DNA of 5,655 nt from Lachnospiraceae bacterium (GTDB lineage: Bacteria; Bacillota_A; Clostridia; Lachnospirales; Lachnospiraceae): positions 1 to 5,655 of the forward strand of contig DMAZ01000125.1 in assembly GCA_003446335.1 (NCBI GenBank), written 5' to 3'. Numbering within the stretch: the stretch's first letter is position 1; each line of letters opens with the position of its first letter. Under the pieces are notes generated by a model, which saw nothing but the letters and a program-made list of their open reading frames with translations, did not search any database and had not been told where the DNA came from. Both the position numbers and the translations under genes were made by a program. Shown piece by piece: positions 5,100 through 5,655 of this stretch.

Positions 5100-5655
5100 A
5101 TGGAACACGTAGCATGGTTTGATGTAATTCCGGATGAAGAACTTGCTCTTTCAGCGGGCGGCAAGGGTGCGAGCCTCTGCAGGATGTACAGAGCGGGACT
5201 CAATGTTCCCGAAGGTTTCATCGTGAGAGCTGAGACTTTCACTAAATTCATGACAGGGACCGGTCTGAGAGACAAAATCCTTTCCATGATTGAAGAAATC
5301 GATTTTCAGAAGACATCCGAGCTTATTGATAAGTCAAAGGAGATCCGCGATCTGATCGTAGAGACAGAAATGCCGGAAGATATTGCGTCGGAGCTTAAAG
5401 AGTATTATGCAGAGTTCCATAATGGACCGGTAGCAGTCAGATCCAGCGGAACTGCGGAGGATCTTGATGATGCTTCCTTCGCAGGTCAGCAGGAAACATT
5501 CCTTTTTGTTATCGGAGAAGAAGACCTTATCAGGTTCGTAAAGGAATGCTGGGCTTCTCTTTATAATGATCGCGCCATCTTCTATCGCAGGGAAAAAGGT
5601 TTTAAGGAAAGTGATGTTTCCATCGCTGTTGTTGTACAGAAGATGGTCAATGCGG
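5100..5655 (+). CDS. Split dikinase ATP-grasp subunit (PEP synthase N-terminal domain), 3' end cut by window
   Basis: The first 185 codons of a gene running off the window end. The ATG at 5100 follows AAGGGAGG at 5088-5095. The product matches the N-terminal, ATP-binding domain of PEP synthase, pyruvate phosphate dikinase and rifampin phosphotransferase. Seen are GGKGASLCRM (20-29, with Lys22 of the conserved KG..L motif), AGLNVPEGFIV (32-42), VAVRSSGTAEDL (111-122) and SFAGQQETFL (126-135). This domain phosphorylates the catalytic histidine of the swivelling domain, using ATP and releasing AMP and phosphate; here that histidine is His523 of the preceding gene's product. A stand-alone subunit would be expected to end after roughly 310-350 residues. 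If the gene instead goes on into its own histidine domain, the split-enzyme interpretation weakens. No ATA isoleucine codons occur, as in the first subunit, which supports a shared expression programme. Confidence 0.88.
   Translation, partial: MEHVAWFDVIPDEELALSAGGKGASLCRMYRAGLNVPEGFIVRAETFTKFMTGTGLRDKILSMIEEIDFQKTSELIDKSKEIRDLIVETEMPEDIASELKEYYAEFHNGPVAVRSSGTAEDLDDASFAGQQETFLFVIGEEDLIRFVKECWASLYNDRAIFYRREKGFKESDVSIAVVVQKMVNA

Overview
The window (about 5.7 kb, moderate GC, all genes on the + strand) looks like part of a chromosome from an anaerobic Firmicute, most likely a clostridial gut or rumen-type bacterium. The reasons are strong AGGAGG-type ribosome binding sites before every complete gene, U-tailed intrinsic terminators, and gene families typical of anaerobic nitrogen scavenging. 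The species cannot be named from this sequence alone.

Left part (1-2909) is a tightly spaced operon. It holds the 3' end of a YgeY-type M20 hydrolase, a YgeW-type knotted carbamoyltransferase, a carbamate kinase and a RidA-family enamine/imine deaminase. The YgeW/YgeY/carbamate kinase set is known from E. coli and from anaerobes that break down purines or urate through ureido compounds and 2,3-diaminopropionate. In that scheme the carbamoyltransferase yields carbamoyl phosphate, the kinase turns it into ATP, and RidA would clear the reactive 2-aminoacrylate made by the diaminopropionate lyase YgeX. No ygeX lies in the window; it may lie upstream of position 1.

Middle part (2910-3253, 344 bases without a gene) closes this operon with two overlapping intrinsic terminators that share a G-run. 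It then opens a new transcription unit with a clear sigma-70-type promoter. Two copies of a perfect 12-bp palindrome lie exactly 21 bp apart in and next to that promoter, and a third, partial copy lies 63 bp (3 x 21) further down in the leader.

Right part (3254-5655) encodes a two-subunit, PEP-synthase-like ATP dikinase. The first gene is a 565-residue protein with a large middle/substrate-type region and a C-terminal swivelling phosphohistidine domain (His523). The second, cut by the window end, is the N-terminal ATP-grasp subunit. Neither visible part has the PEP/pyruvate barrel of true PEP synthase. The layout matches a split rifampin phosphotransferase or the two catalytic subunits of phenylphosphate synthase, so the likely reaction is ATP-driven phosphorylation of a small molecule that cannot be identified here. 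The 148-nt spacer between the two subunits can fold into a nested hairpin structure ending just before the second gene's ribosome binding site.

The best candidates for something undescribed are the split dikinase with its unknown substrate, its 21-bp-phased operator array, and the structured spacer between its subunits.
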